Positions 34,970 through 47,300 are shown, counted from the first letter of the stretch. The stretch: 64,000 nt of DNA from Odontesthes bonariensis (GCF_027942865.1 NC_134522.1:8955849-9019848), one strand, 5' to 3'. Notes: generated from the letters alone by a model not told the origin. Numbers and translations are program-made.

Positions 34970-35837
34970 CTGGGCTGACACAGGAACATCTGATCTTAGG
35001 TTGCCTAAAACTAAGTCTGAGCCATGGTTGGATGAAACAACTCCTCCCATTAGATGCGAGAGTTAGAAAGCAGAAAGAAAGTGGAAGGACAAGCTTCAAG
35101 CAACATTGTTTTCTCACGACTTGACTACTGTAATGCGCTATTTACTGGGCTACCAAAATCTACTACTGACAGATTACAGCTTGTTCAGAATGCTGCTGCT
35201 AGAATCCTAACCCGCACTAAAAAGAGGGAACACATCACACCTGTTCTAGCTTCACTACACTGGCTCCCTGTGTCTTTTAGAATAGATTTTAAGATTCTCT
35301 TACTGGTTTTTAAATCTCTGAATAGATTAGCACCTCCGTACGTTTCAGAACTACTCACAGAATATGTTCCAAATCGAGCTCTAAGATCATCAGGTGCTAC
35401 TTTATTAAGTGTTCCTAGGATGAAATATAAAAAGACGGGTGAAGCTGCTTTCTGTTTTTATGCACCAAAAATCTGGAACTCTCTACCAGTGTATATTCGT
35501 CAGTCAACAGATATTACAAACTTTAAAAAGCAGCTAAAAACACATCTATACACCCTCGCCTTCTACTAGTTTTATGGATTCTATTATTATTATATTACTA
35601 TTTGTATATTGCATTTGTTGTTTCTCTATTTTATTGGTAAATTCATTTTTCTATTTTTAGTGCTTTGTCTTTGGTTTGTGTCTGTCCCCCCCGAGTGACA
35701 TGTTCTATTGTGCTCTATTTTGTTGTTCTTGTGGTTGTTTTACTTTATTTACTTTGTATATTGATCTTATTTGTAAAGCACTTTGAGCTACATTTTGTGT
35801 ATGAAAGGTGCTATATAAATAAATTATTATTATTATT
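34970..35837 (+). mobile_element. Internally deleted L2-like LINE with intact 3' tail
   Basis: It begins in linker-like sequence (LPKTKSEPWLDETT, about 35005) and jumps to the far C-terminus (SRLDYCNALFTGLPKSTTDR onwards, 35100-35569), so the reverse transcriptase is missing. The 3' end has the typical hairpin-like tail GTAAAGCACTTTGAGC with GGTGCTATATAAATAAA and (ATT)n. It sits in the predicted intron 1 of IRG gene A and explains part of the extra length of that intron relative to gene B. Confidence 0.85.
35054..35569 (+). pseudogene. LINE ORF2 C-terminal fragment
   Basis: 171-codon frame ending at TAG. The first 17 residues or so are the out-of-place linker. The remainder (LQLVQNAAARILTRTKKREH, LHWLPVSFRIDFKILLLVFK, WNSLPVYIRQSTDITNFKKQ) is the conserved C-terminal region of L2-type elements. 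Not a host gene. Confidence 0.85.
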
Positions 35838-36207
35838 TCAAATTGTAAAGTTGGCATCGCTATCAGACAACTGGCAACTGTGAAAGAAGCTAAAAGAAAA
35901 CACAAGTCAAATATGATTCTGTCAAACTGCCACAAATCTAACATATTGTTCAATACAATTGATAATATTGTGTATTGAACTTTCTTTTGAGGCATGTGAA
36001 AACTTTCTGAACTTTGTTTTGGTTAATGTACCCACATGTAATGTCAGGGCTCAGATACAGCGCGTGTAAGAGCCCTCAGGCTCTTCACTTTCTTAATACT
36101 AATGATAAAAAGGCAGAGGTTGTACCTTTTAGTCCTGGTGTTTCCAGTGGGTCTTTCTCTGTAGACTTGATTTAAACACTATTTTCTTCTTCTTTTCAAG
36201 GGTCAGC

Positions 36208-37655
36208 ATGGATAAACTTATTGATCCAGAAGTAAAACAACAAATTAGACAACTGCTGGATGTTGACCCTGCAGCTGCAGCTGAAATGATCAAAACATGT
36301 GTTGAAAACAACACAGATATTCCACTGAATATTGGCATCACAGGAGAAGCTGGCTCTGGTAAATCCTCTTTTGTTAATGCCTTTAGGGGGATAGATGATC
36401 GTCATGAGAGTGCTGCCCCAACTGGTTGTGTAGAAACCACCACAGACATTAAACCGTACTCTCATCCAAACTATCCCAATGTTATTCTGTGGGATCTTCC
36501 TGGTATTGGAACCACCAAGTATCCAGCTGAGAAGTACCTGAAGCTGACTGGATTTGAGAAGTTTGACTTCTTCATCATCATCTCAGACACTCGCTTCAGA
36601 GAAAATGATGTGAAACTCGCCAAGGAGATTCAGAAGATGGGGAAGAAGTTCTACTTTGTTCGCTCAAAGATCGACAATGATTTACGTGCTGAGGAAAGAG
36701 GTCAGAGGGATTTTGATCCAGAGAGAACTCTGTCACAAATCAGAGAAAACTGCATTCAAGGTGAGTGTCTTCCTTTATCACTTCTGCTTATTGTTATTGA
36801 TTTTTTTCAGTTTACAAACAAAATCTCTATTTAAAATGTGTTTTGTCTTACCTTACATTGACTGTCAGCTCACAAATGATTTTAGCGTAAAAACTTGGAA
36901 CAATTTTCATCTGAAAACCAATTTTCAAAAAAATTATTTTAGAAATGTAGATAATTAAATCCTGATTTAATTATCATAAAGCAAAGTTGAATTCAACTAA
37001 GTTGAAGTCATGTTTTCTTTACAACACAGGTCTGCAGAAAGAAGGATTTGAGTCTCCACAGGTCTTCCTGGTGTCCAACTTTGATCTCCACCTGTATGAT
37101 TTCTCTCTCTTACATGAGACCTTAGACAGAGAACTTCCTGACCACAAGAAGCACGCTCTGCTTTTAGCCATGCCCAACATCAACCAGGAGGTCATCAACA
37201 ACAAGAAAGAGGCTTTTCAGGCTCGCATAAAATACTATGCTACTGCATCTGCAGCTGGAGCAGCTGTACCAGTTCCAGGGCTTTCTGTTGCTGTTGATGT
37301 TGGTATGATAGTGGCAGTTGTCAAACAGTATACAGCTGGGTTTGGGCTTGATGTCTCATCATTACAAAAACTTGCTGCCAGTACAGGTGTGCAATTTGAG
37401 GATTTGAAGTCTGTCATCAGGTCACCACTGGCTGGTGCAGAAATAACCGGGGATCTCATCCTGAAGGTGTTGGGACAGGTTACATTCATAACAGCATCAA
37501 CAGCAGCAGAGGAAGGGTTCAAATTCATTCCAGTATTAGGAACTATAGTAGCAATGAGCCTCTCCTCTGTCACAACTTATAGAGTTCTGAGTTATTTCCT
37601 CGACATGCTTGCTGAGGATTCACAAAGAGTGTTTAAGAGGGCTCTGGGTTTATAA
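36208..37655 (+). CDS. Immunity-related GTPase A (IRG family, GKS type)
   Basis: Two coding exons, 36208-36760 and 37030-37655, join in frame (Gly codon split G|GT) to give 392 residues. The dynamin-like GTPase domain has G1 GEAGSGKSS (46-54), G3 DLPG (96-99) and G4 RSKIDND (152-158). The C-terminal helical part contains the hydrophobic, Ala/Gly-rich AAVPVPGLSVAVDVGMI stretch. There is no N-terminal MG myristoylation signal. IRG proteins attack pathogen vacuoles and act in cell-autonomous immunity. Acceptor TTTTCAAG precedes GGTCAGC-ATG, so the start is the first codon of this exon. AATAAA at 37791-37796 ends the transcript. Paralogue B follows in the same direction. Confidence 0.93.
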
Positions 37656-38451
37656 CTTCACAATGATGTTCTGGATGTGTAGTGACACACTGACGACTGC
37701 GTTGTACTAGAGCTTTCTTCATATCTATTCATGTCTTACTGCATGTTTTACAAATATTTTAACATGAACAAAAAAAAGTCAAACTTTTGCAATAAATCAG
37801 TACATGCATTTTCACCATGTAATATAATTTAATACAAACTGAAGTTCTGCACTATATTCTTCAGAGGGCACAGTTACACCATATTATCAAGCTCTCAATA
37901 CACATGTTAGATGAACAAAATAAGATCAAATTTTAGGTCATCTACACGTTTTTCCATTTTTTTAGTGGACTAATTAAGTTGTGACATGAACAGTTCTAGC
38001 ATTAAATGAGACCACAAACAACAAAATCTAACTCTGAAACTCAAACAAATACAGCGTTGTAGCAATAAATATGCATTTTGAAGTCATAATTATAAAATCT
38101 GTAAATGTTCTGACACAAAAGTGCTGACGTGTGGAATTAAATGAAAGAGAAAACGTGAAATGTGTCTGAAATGACAAAAGGTGAATCTCAACAAAGGCAG
38201 TGAAGAATGAACCAACTGGACAATGATGACAACGGCTGACCTCACTGCACCAAACCTACAGAGACACATGCTTTGTTAAAATATCATACGGGGGTTGTTT
38301 TGATCATTTGGATGTTTCTCAACATTTTTCTTGCACCCTTTTCATCTATAGAGGGACCCTGCTAAACTGTTGTTATTTTCTTTAACTCATGAGCATTTCT
38401 GCCTGTACACCACTATGAATAAGTTTCAGTGTCAGTTAGAGCTGTAATATA

Positions 38452-38463
38452 GAAACTGTAAGT
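38452..38463 (+). promoter_or_regulatory. Degenerate ISRE-like site, IRG gene B
   Basis: GAAACTGTAAGT, one base away from the gene A site GAAACTGAAAGT. The change breaks the second GAAA half-site, so interferon response may be weaker for gene B. This is an inference from the motif alone. Confidence 0.4.
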
Positions 38464-38552
38464 AAAACAGAGCAGCCTGTCCTAATAAAGCACAGTGAGA
38501 GAGTGGCTTGTTGTTTTTAAACATTTCCATGAGATCATGTTGAAAGAATTTG

Positions 38553-38558
38553 TATAAA
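38553..38558 (+). promoter_or_regulatory. TATA box, IRG gene B
   Basis: TATAAA in TGTATAAACCTCCTCC, the counterpart of the site upstream of gene A. It predicts a start near 38583. Confidence 0.5.
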
Positions 38559-38582
38559 CCTCCTCCCCGCTCTCTGTCTCAT

Positions 38583-38640
38583 TTAAAATCAGCTCCCTCT
38601 GAGGTTTCAGTGGAATCTTTGGAGATCTCCGAAGCAGCAG
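38583..38640 (+). other. Predicted non-coding first exon, IRG gene B
   Basis: Counterpart of 34413-34470, ending AAGCAGCAG before GTTACT. The open frame across it (38550-38873) is not conserved as coding between copies A and B, which supports a UTR role. Confidence 0.4.
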
Positions 38641-38954
38641 GTTACTTACTCTACTTTGTGAAAAGGTTTGAATTCAACGAAATAGTTTTTTCTTCTTCTG
38701 TCCATTTTAATCTGCAAAGTCTAAGTGTTGTTACTGCTACAGTGTTTCTGGAAGAAATTCAAGTGAGTTGCTGCATTTTTTTACATTTAATGTTCACGTC
38801 CTTCATTTGTCTCTGTAGATTAAGACTAACACATGTGAACATGTATTCAGTAGAAATTTTAAGAGATTTTTAAAGGGCTTGTTGAATCTGACATGATGTT
38901 TATGTATTGTTATATGTTTCTTTATTATTTATTATAGATTCACTGTAAATGTTA

Positions 38955-39300
38955 TATACACTGCCTAGCCAATAAGTCCCCACCTGGATTTTACCAAGTA
39001 AATGATCTGGGGTTGCTTCAGTTGGTCAGGTCAAGGTTCAGCAACATTATGTAACCACAGTTATTAGGCCAACTGACTACCTAAATAGCAAGGGCGGGCT
39101 TTCCAGTAATAGATATTGTTTCCCTAATGTCATGGCTAAACTCCAAGATACGCATGAGACATCCTACTCTCACTTGGACTGGACTCCACAGTGTCCAGAC
39201 CTTAACCCCATTGAGAATCTTTGAGATGTGCTGAGGAAGACTTTACGCAACAGTCCAAGTATCCCATCAGTAGAAGAGCTTGGAGAAAAATGAATGCAAC
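38955..39300 (+). mobile_element. Tc1/mariner-like fragment
   Basis: Starts with TATACACTGCCTAGCCAA, resembling a Tc1-type terminal repeat. Further on it reads DWTPQCPDLNPIENL (39176-39220), the conserved C-terminal block of Tc1 transposases, followed by an in-frame stop. The middle of the element is deleted. It lies in the predicted intron 1 of IRG gene B. Confidence 0.65.
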
Positions 39301-39804
39301 TCTGTATTAGGAGGGTTTCTTTGAGCATATGTTCTAATATATTCTGTATCAAGAGGCAAAGTAACACAGGAGGCTAAACTCAATGAGGCAGTATGATGTA
39401 AGACAAAGTACAACAAAGCCAGTTCCTTTTTATATCCAGATGTACACACACAACAACACATCTGTCTCCTGATACTCTTTTTCAGCCTATGGTTTCTTTT
39501 AAGTTAACTCAGACTTTCTGTCAAAGATAAATATATATGTCCATGTTAGACCATCTAAGTGTGGTAAAAAACCCTGATCAGGTTTGGCCTCTCCAAATAT
39601 ACTACATCTTTTTGGATGGAAATAAATGCTACGAAACATTGCATAAGTTTATCCAAATGCTGCCACAGCAAATGCATGCCATAATCAAAGCTAAAGCTGG
39701 TCCACGGAAATCTACAAATGTGTTACTTTTTGGCAGGCAAATGTTGTCCATGATTATAAAGCAGTGATTTCAACACTATTTTCTTCTCCCGTTCCAGGGT
39801 CAGC

Positions 39805-41238
39805 ATGGCCGAACTTATTGATCCAGAAGTAAAACAGCAAATTGAACAACTGATGGTTGATGACCCTCCTGCTGCAGCTGAAATGATCAAAAATTATGTT
39901 GAAAACAAAAATAATATCCCACTAAACATTGGCGTCACAGGAGAATGTGGCTCTGGTAAATCCTCCTTTGTTAATGCCTTTAGGGGGATAAACAATAATG
40001 CTGAGGGAGCTGCCCCAACTGGTTGTGTAGAAACCACCATGGACATAAAACCGTATCGTCATCCAAACTTTCCCAATGTTGTTCTGTGGGATCTTCCTGG
40101 TATTGGGACCACCAAGTTTCCAGCTGAGAAGTACCTGAAGTATGTTGAATTTGAGAAGTTTGACTTCTTCATCATCATCTCAGACACTCGCTTCAGAGAA
40201 AATGATGTGAAACTCGCCAAGGAGATTCAGAAGATGGGGAAGAAGTTCTACTTTGTTCGCTCAAAGATCGACAATGATTTACGTGGTGAGGAAAGAGGTC
40301 AGAGGGATTTTTATCCAGAGAGAACTCTGTCAAAAATCAGAGAAAACTGCATTCAAGGTAAATTACCTTTTTTATTTAAGTCTGAAGAGTTTATGTTTCC
40401 TTTAAACTTTGGATGGGTGAAACTGAGTGTGAGTAAAACGGAAGATGGTTAGATGATGTCAAGATGTACAGATTGAGTGATTGAGTTGTGCTGCTGCTCC
40501 TGATCATAAGTTATCAGGTTAAATTCAAGAAAGTCGGTTTTTAACAGTCACATTAGTAAAGATATACTCTGAATCATATTGTGTTTTCTTTACAACACAG
40601 GTCTTCAGAAAGAAGGATTTAAGTCTCCACAGGTCTTCCTGTTGTCCTGCTTTGATCTCCACCTGTATGATTTCTCTCTCTTACATGAGACCTTAGAGAG
40701 AGAACTTCCTGACCACAAGAAGCACGCTCTGCTTTTAGCCATGCCCAACATCAACCAGGAGATCATCAACAAGAAGAAAGAGGCTTTTCAGGCTGACATA
40801 AAATATTATGCTACTGCATCTGCAGCTGTAGCAGCTGTACCAGTTCCAGGGCTTTCTGTTGCTGTTGACCTCAGCTTGATGGTTACTGTTGTCACACAAT
40901 ATGTAGGTGGATTTGGTCTTGATGAGTCATCACTGAGAAGACTTGCTGCCACTTCAGGTGTGCCATTTGAGGATCTGACAGCTGTCCTCAAATCTGAACT
41001 AGCTAAGAGCAACATCACCAAAGATCTGATCATTAGGCTGTTGATCCAACTTTCAAGCATTTCTGCCTTAATGGCAGCAGAAGAAGGGTCCAGATTCATC
41101 CCATTTTTGGGAATCCCGATAGCAATGGCCCTCTCTTTTACCGCGACTTACAGAGCTCTGACTTTTTTCCTTGATACCCTTGCTGATGAGGCACAGAAGG
41201 TGTTCATCAGGGCTCTGGGGTTGAACACCACAGTGTGA
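39805..41238 (+). CDS. Immunity-related GTPase B (IRG family, GKS type)
   Basis: Coding exons 39805-40357 and 40601-41238 join in frame to give 396 residues, closely similar to gene A throughout. G1 is GECGSGKSS, G3 DLPG and G4 RSKIDND at the same residue numbers. The C-terminal half diverges more than the GTPase domain, for example in the stretch after GGFGLDESSL, and the tail is four residues longer (NTTV). Acceptor GTTCCAG precedes GGTCAGC-ATG, as in gene A. The short intron (243 bp) opens GTAAAT. AATAAA repeats at 41821-41843 are candidate polyadenylation signals. Predicted interferon-inducible antimicrobial GTPase. Confidence 0.93.
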
Positions 41239-42076
41239 ATTTTCTAAGCTGATGATGAAGTGAATTGAACAAGAGCAAACATCACACAAACCTATAATCT
41301 AGACGTTATATAACTAAGTCTAATCTTATTTGGTTCTTTGCTAAGTTGTCTATTACGTGTAGACACAACACTGGTTCATCCCTTGAGTTAGGTGCCTTTT
41401 TTATGCTTATACCATGTCATTTTTATATAATTATTCTTTCTGTGTTTGAAGCATTACACAAGTTACTGTGATGATATACGTAGTAATTATTCTTATTGGA
41501 CATACTCGTTTAATCAATGAATCAACTGATAGATTTAACCTTCTTATCTTTTGAAAACTAACCTTAATCAAAGGATTTATTATGTGTAAAACAGAAAACA
41601 GTGTGTGGAAGAGCAGCAGGGAACAGTGACTGAATGCAAAAGAAAAACTATACTCTGAGGTAAAGTTACTTAAAAAAAACTAGTGTTTCGAATGAGACTT
41701 AAACTTGGTATTTCACATTTGGAGTCATGTGCTGCATGCATACAGTCAATTTATGATTATTTTATAAAATGCAATGGGATTGTGTTTCTCTGTTAATGTA
41801 TTTTTGTTTCCAGGAACAGAAATAAATAAATAAACGAATAAAGGTGTGAAATTGTGTCTGTGGATATGATTTTTTTCATGACTATTTAATTGTTTGCTGC
41901 TGGTTAAAATACTTCATCTTTTCCTTTTTATGGCACCGCAGTTCAAAATGGTCTGCTAACGGCTATGTCTGCTTACCAGGAGAGACAAAGTAGCAGATGT
42001 TAGAAGATGCAATATTAAACATATATGCTGGTTTAAAAACTGAGAATCATCATGTAAAAATAATTCATTTCATTCA
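41239..42076 (+). other. IRG gene B 3' UTR and spacer
   Basis: AT-rich sequence up to the AATAAATAAATAAAC cluster near 41821-41836. No further gene or repeat recognised before the IRG pseudogene. Confidence 0.5.
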
Positions 42077-42828
42077 GTTTGCTGGATTTCAGAAATTTGA
42101 CTTCTTTATCATCACCTCAGACTCTTGCTTCAGAAAAAGTTGTGTGAAACTCACTGAGGAGATTCAGAAGAAGGGGAGAAGTTCCTCTTTGCTCGCTCAA
42201 AGATTGACAACAATTAGAGACTCACAAAAATGACAGGAGACTGCATTATGGGTGAGCATTTTGAATGATTTCTATTTGAAATAACAAATAGAAAAACAAA
42301 ATCTACCCAAAACAATTTAATTTAGTTTAATTGAGTTTAATTCCACAGATGACCAAATTATGACATCAAAATATGGGTCACAAAAATCCCAGTACAATCA
42401 AATTCAGTATTAAAGTTTTCAATTATCTTTTTTTGTGATGATTTAGCTGCTCTCACAGCAAACTTGCAGACTGCTATGAAAGTGACGTTGGCGTCTCCTG
42501 CTGGACTGTTTTGTCACGGGTCTTCAGAACCAAGGATTTAAGTCTCCATAGGACTTTGTTATGTCCAACTTTGCGCTCCACCTGTACGATTTCTCTCTCT
42601 TACATGAGACCTTAGACAGAGAACTTCCTGATCACAAGAAGCCCGCTCTGCCTTTAGCCATGCCCAACAGAAAGGTCCAGATTCATCACAATATTAGGAT
42701 TCCCTGTAAAAACAAATTGCCCTTCCTTTATCACAACCTACAATACCCTGATTATTTTCCTTGACTCGCTTGCTATCGAGGCCCAGAGGGTGTTTATCAG
42801 GGCTCTGGGGTTGGACACCACAGAGTGA
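42077..42828 (+). pseudogene. Truncated IRG pseudogene
   Basis: Two exon remnants match genes A and B. The first (42077-42250) starts inside the GTPase domain (AGFQKFDFFIITSDSCFRKS) and lacks the P-loop. It is frameshifted near the G4 region. The second (42520-42828) begins GLQ.., keeps LHLYDFSLLHETLDRELPDH, then loses about 330 bp and rejoins the last 130 bp of the coding region out of frame, ending at TGA 42826-42828. No functional GTPase is possible. Confidence 0.88.
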
Positions 42829-44011
42829 TTTTGTTAAGCTGATCTCATCTGGTGGTACTTTTAGAACAGCAGTGAACTACAATGGAGCTGGTTGTTTGTA
42901 AATAAACATGTACCACAAAATTAATAATCTAGCAACACTTTTTAAACTAGTGGCTTTTATGATTGATCAGTTTTTCAGATGGTTTCAGCACAGATTGTAT
43001 TAATTCATATCAATGTGAACGGAACTGACACTTCTCACATGTATATCATAAACACATCTCTTCAGAATTTCAGTATGGAAAGAAATATCTTTACCCTCAG
43101 ATTTAACCGTGTACAATGTAGAAGACCTTCAGAGTTTTTGGATGAATTGTGTGATTGTCAACACTTCAGGTGACATGATGACTTCCTCTAAAACTAATAT
43201 ATCAAGTTATCTTTTGTGTGATAAAATATATGATGATTAAACTGTTTTTTTTTTTTTTTTAAAGGCGGATGTCAAAAAGAGATGAACACAATTTAAACAC
43301 CAGATGCATAATCTGACATTAATAATCATGCAGGTGTTATATCTTTAGTAGAGTTGAACAAAACATTAGAAAAACCTTTCTTCGTTTTGTTTATATATTT
43401 TATTTCATTAGTTGATAACAGGCTGTGATGAGTGTTCTTGTCCTGTTGACAGCTGCAGACAATTGTGATTAGCTTTCACTGCCCTCTAGTGGTCAGTGTT
43501 AGGAATTGTGTGTGACCTTTGTTGGTATGTCACCAATGTATAACTTGAAGGTTATAAATTTCAGTCATTTAGCACAAATACAACATTATTCATAACTAAA
43601 CGCATATGCAAGGTGAACATAATCTGACAAAATGAAAATAAGTGGTTTTCTTCTGTTCAACTCAAACTGCTGTTTTTTACACGTGTAATGAAAAACAGTG
43701 TACTAACCCACAATAATCCAGACCCATTTTTCCTCTAAACAAAATGATAGGAAATATAAAACGGACCAAATGGACCACATAGATCATGTTTCTGAAAAGA
43801 TACCACCATCAAGTGTCAAAGATCAGCCCATTTTTGGTCAATTTATTTTAGTTTTGACCTGTGTCACCATGGGTCATTTAAAATTAGAGGCACTATTGGA
43901 GCCCTCTGGGCCTCTTTTACCCAACAGGGTGAACACCTAGAAGTTCTTCTGCATGTACTAGTCCTTCATTTGTCTTACACTTATCTCAAAATACAGATAC
44001 AGATTGCCAGG
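42829..44011. other. Intergenic DNA between the IRG array and daam2
   Basis: AT-rich, no gene recognised. A poly-T run lies near 43244-43260. The CCTCTAGTGGTCAGTGTTA near 43480 resembles the end of a dispersed fish repeat but cannot be delimited. Confidence 0.5.
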
Positions 44012-44333
44012 CAGTGTTCAGGGACAAAACGTTTATTGTAACCCTACAAAAGACACAGGGTGAGAAAATTACAAAACAAAAATAAAATCATAGAAATGAA
44101 AGATTTCATTCTTATACAAGTCTCAGAACTATCCATCATACACGGACCACAGTTTAATTATTCATATTTTTAATATGACATTTTGTTGTAATGCTGTGTG
44201 TACATACAAAATATAGCAAACTAAATAAGGCAAATAAATAGAGGTACAATTTACAGGAAAATGGAACATTCCTCGATGTTTTTAATCTTTTTTTTTAATC
44301 TTATCTCAAACATCAACAATGGTGTACAAAATG

Positions 44334-44364
<31 letters not shown>

Positions 44365-47300
44365 CCAACTGTACATCTTTCAGTGGAGGATTTATTTTTT
44401 CCAACCATAAAAATACTGACTCCTCACAATTATACAACCTTGAAGAATGGGTGCAACTTTTCTCAGGCAGAACAAACTGTGGTGAAACTGGTGTGTTCCA
44501 TTTGCAAGCAATGTCCTTTTAAAGGATCAACACATCACACTTTGTGCACCCTCCTGTTGGCATGCAGATGACGCCATGTGCGTGTGACGACAGAAATGTG
44601 GTGGTGACAGAAAATACCCCCCACCCCAACCAGTCTTTCCTTTGCTTTATTTATTTTTTTGTTTAGTTTAAAATTCAAACCTCCTGCTCTGTAGGAGTGT
44701 TGCCTGTTTCTTTGTTTCCACGCCCCCACAAATCCCATCTCTGCCACTCAACAGACTGACTGTTAATGTGTTTCCAGCGGTCCAGCCGGAGTCCAAACCT
44801 CACTTGCCCTTTTTCCTCTCATTCCCCTACACACCATGTTTTTTAGTTTTTTTGCACCACACTTTCGTTGCACCCTTCTCATCTCAGGAAGGGAACCAAG
44901 CCCTCAAAACTGGTGCTGCAAATGGAAATGTCCCATCGTAAAAGTGCATCGAACAAGCTACTAATTTCTTTCCTCTGATTTCCATCTTTACACTCCAAAT
45001 CAGCCAGTCAATGGCCAAAAAAACATCCAAACATGTAACAACACAAACTTGTATTAATACTGACAATGCTGCAATACCCCTCAGTAAATAGTCTGCACTA
45101 CAATATGGGTTAAAGCTCTGAATTAGGAGTTCAAAAAGGTCTTCTGAAGTCTGATATACCAACTCTGATTAACTAGAAAGACAAAGGAGCAAAGGTTAGC
45201 TCAAATATACATGAGATGCTGGTTTAAGGAGAGGTGATCGTCATTTCCTTATTTGGGAATATAAAAAAGTGTCTATTTCAATTTGGTTTACTGGTTTAAT
45301 CTCTTAAATGTAGGGATAAAAACTCCTCGCTGAATCACCTAAACCTCACATCAGCTTGTCTCTGCTTCTGTTTTGCCAGGAAACTGAAGGAGCCAAACCT
45401 GATGAGATGAAATGAAATGACACAGTGAAAGACCTCTCTATGGCTAAATTAAAGCTATGGGGCTCATCTGTCCAAAAAAGAAAAAAAGAATGAAATTCTG
45501 CCCACAAATACATATAACCTTTGGAGTTATTTAGAGTGTAATGTTGAGTTGGGGTCAGGTCTCTCACACTGGAGAACATTTTTTTAACATGTGGCCCTCA
45601 AAGTGAAGTACAATAATTTGGGCCACAAGATGGCGCCAAACAATGCAATCCCAACTGCCATTTCACAGACAAACACCATTTTCTGGAAAGCCACAAGCAC
45701 TAAAACACAGTCGGAGGAATGTTTTGTGTGAAAACAGGATCTGAGGCACTTAAAGGTGAACATTTACAGATAGTTAGCAGCTTGCTAACAGTTAGCAAGC
45801 TGTCAGAATGAAGGAGAAGTTGGGGCAGTCATTGCTAGAAATACTAACATACAGTAGAGGAGATCAAGTGCATGTGGTCTGTTGTAATGTAACGTATATG
45901 TACAGCAAGTTCTCAATGAGTCAAGTGCAGTGGGAATAGTTCTCATTTAACGTGAAGAATGGAGGGAAAGAACTGCAAAGAGGAGGACTGTGTTTACTTC
46001 AACCATTACTATGGAAACAACCATTTAAATTCTCCTAAAAAAGTGACCCAGGGTGTGTGTGTTCTGCTAAGTCTTTGGCCTGTCTGTTTAAATTCAGTGA
46101 GTATATATGTGTGAAATAACTCTTAGTCCAATGCTCCTATTGCAATTCTGGACACCGTCCATCCAGGCTATGTTGATGGAGTGACTAAAATGATTTATCT
46201 AAGCAGAAGCTGGATGATATCGGTTAATTTTATGACACACAAATGTATTGATCTCAACCTGCTTACATAAAGTTTTACGTTCATTTAAGGGAAAATGGCT
46301 CAAAATGGGGTGTGACCCAATCAGATTCTTCTTTTCCTGAGAAGAGTCTCTCCTTTGCCCCAGGATTAAAGCTCTCTCTGTGGGAGCCCCTCCCGCAGCA
46401 AGCTACTGTGAAATTGATCTAAACCTTGTTAATGATTTGACCCCAAACAATAAGCAGCAGCTTCCATCAAGTCTGCTGCTTAGTTATTGGAAAGGCATAT
46501 GTACATTTCTTCTTTAAAAAATAGACGCTATACTTCAAAATCGGTTAAGGAAAATGAGGCTGGTTTCAATATGTGGGTCTGATAAAATAAACAAAGCCTG
46601 CAAGGACAGATGGTAGTTTAAATTCTTTTCTCAGATAACTCTTAGTCTTCTGTAAGTTTGCACTGTGATGACTTCAATCAAGGAGAAATTTAAGTGCCTT
46701 GTTGTACCCTGATGTTACAATAATAAATAGACCCATCACATGGTGTGGCTTGAGAATGGCAACTGAAAAAAAAACCAAAGGGATGCTGTATGAAGAGCCT
46801 TTCATATAGATACTATGCATGATACAAGCTGAAGCTGATGGAACAAAATACAGTCAGATATGAAACTGACGGCAGATCACTGTAAACTAATTGCAGATTG
46901 TGTCTTTAAGTTTCAATTATTTCTGGCATTCCTTCATTAGAGCACACTTTAGTTGGCTTGTGTGAGTTTGAATGTAACGTTTGTCAGAAAAGCTACAGTG
47001 CAAACAAGACAATAAGATGTGAAAAGGACAAGCAATTATCTCTTTAACGTAAAGCGCAAAATGTATAGAAATCCACTTCAACGTCAATGTGAACTCGCAA
47101 CGGAGAATGCATCGCGTGTACAAAATCCCAAAACATAAAAAAACCTCTACATCTTTGCAATTAGCTTGTCTGCATCTAAATATAAATATATATTAATGCC
47201 TAATTGCAGTATATTTTGTATGAATACATTTACATGTTTTTGCCTCTTGCTTTGGCACTGCTGAATGCCAGAGCAATGTTGAAACCCTTTGAAGCTTGAT

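Larger units (their letters stand above)
37969..38961 (+). repeat. Duplicated IRG upstream block, copy B
   Basis: Aligns with 33810-34798. It diverges after the ATGTTATATACA end, where a Tc1-like fragment begins here while the A copy continues into other sequence and then the LINE. Confidence 0.85.

Noticed and set aside
37235-37573. 112-codon - strand frame (and the similar one at 40806-41099)
   Set aside because: Antisense to the second coding exon of the IRG genes; open only because of its codon usage.
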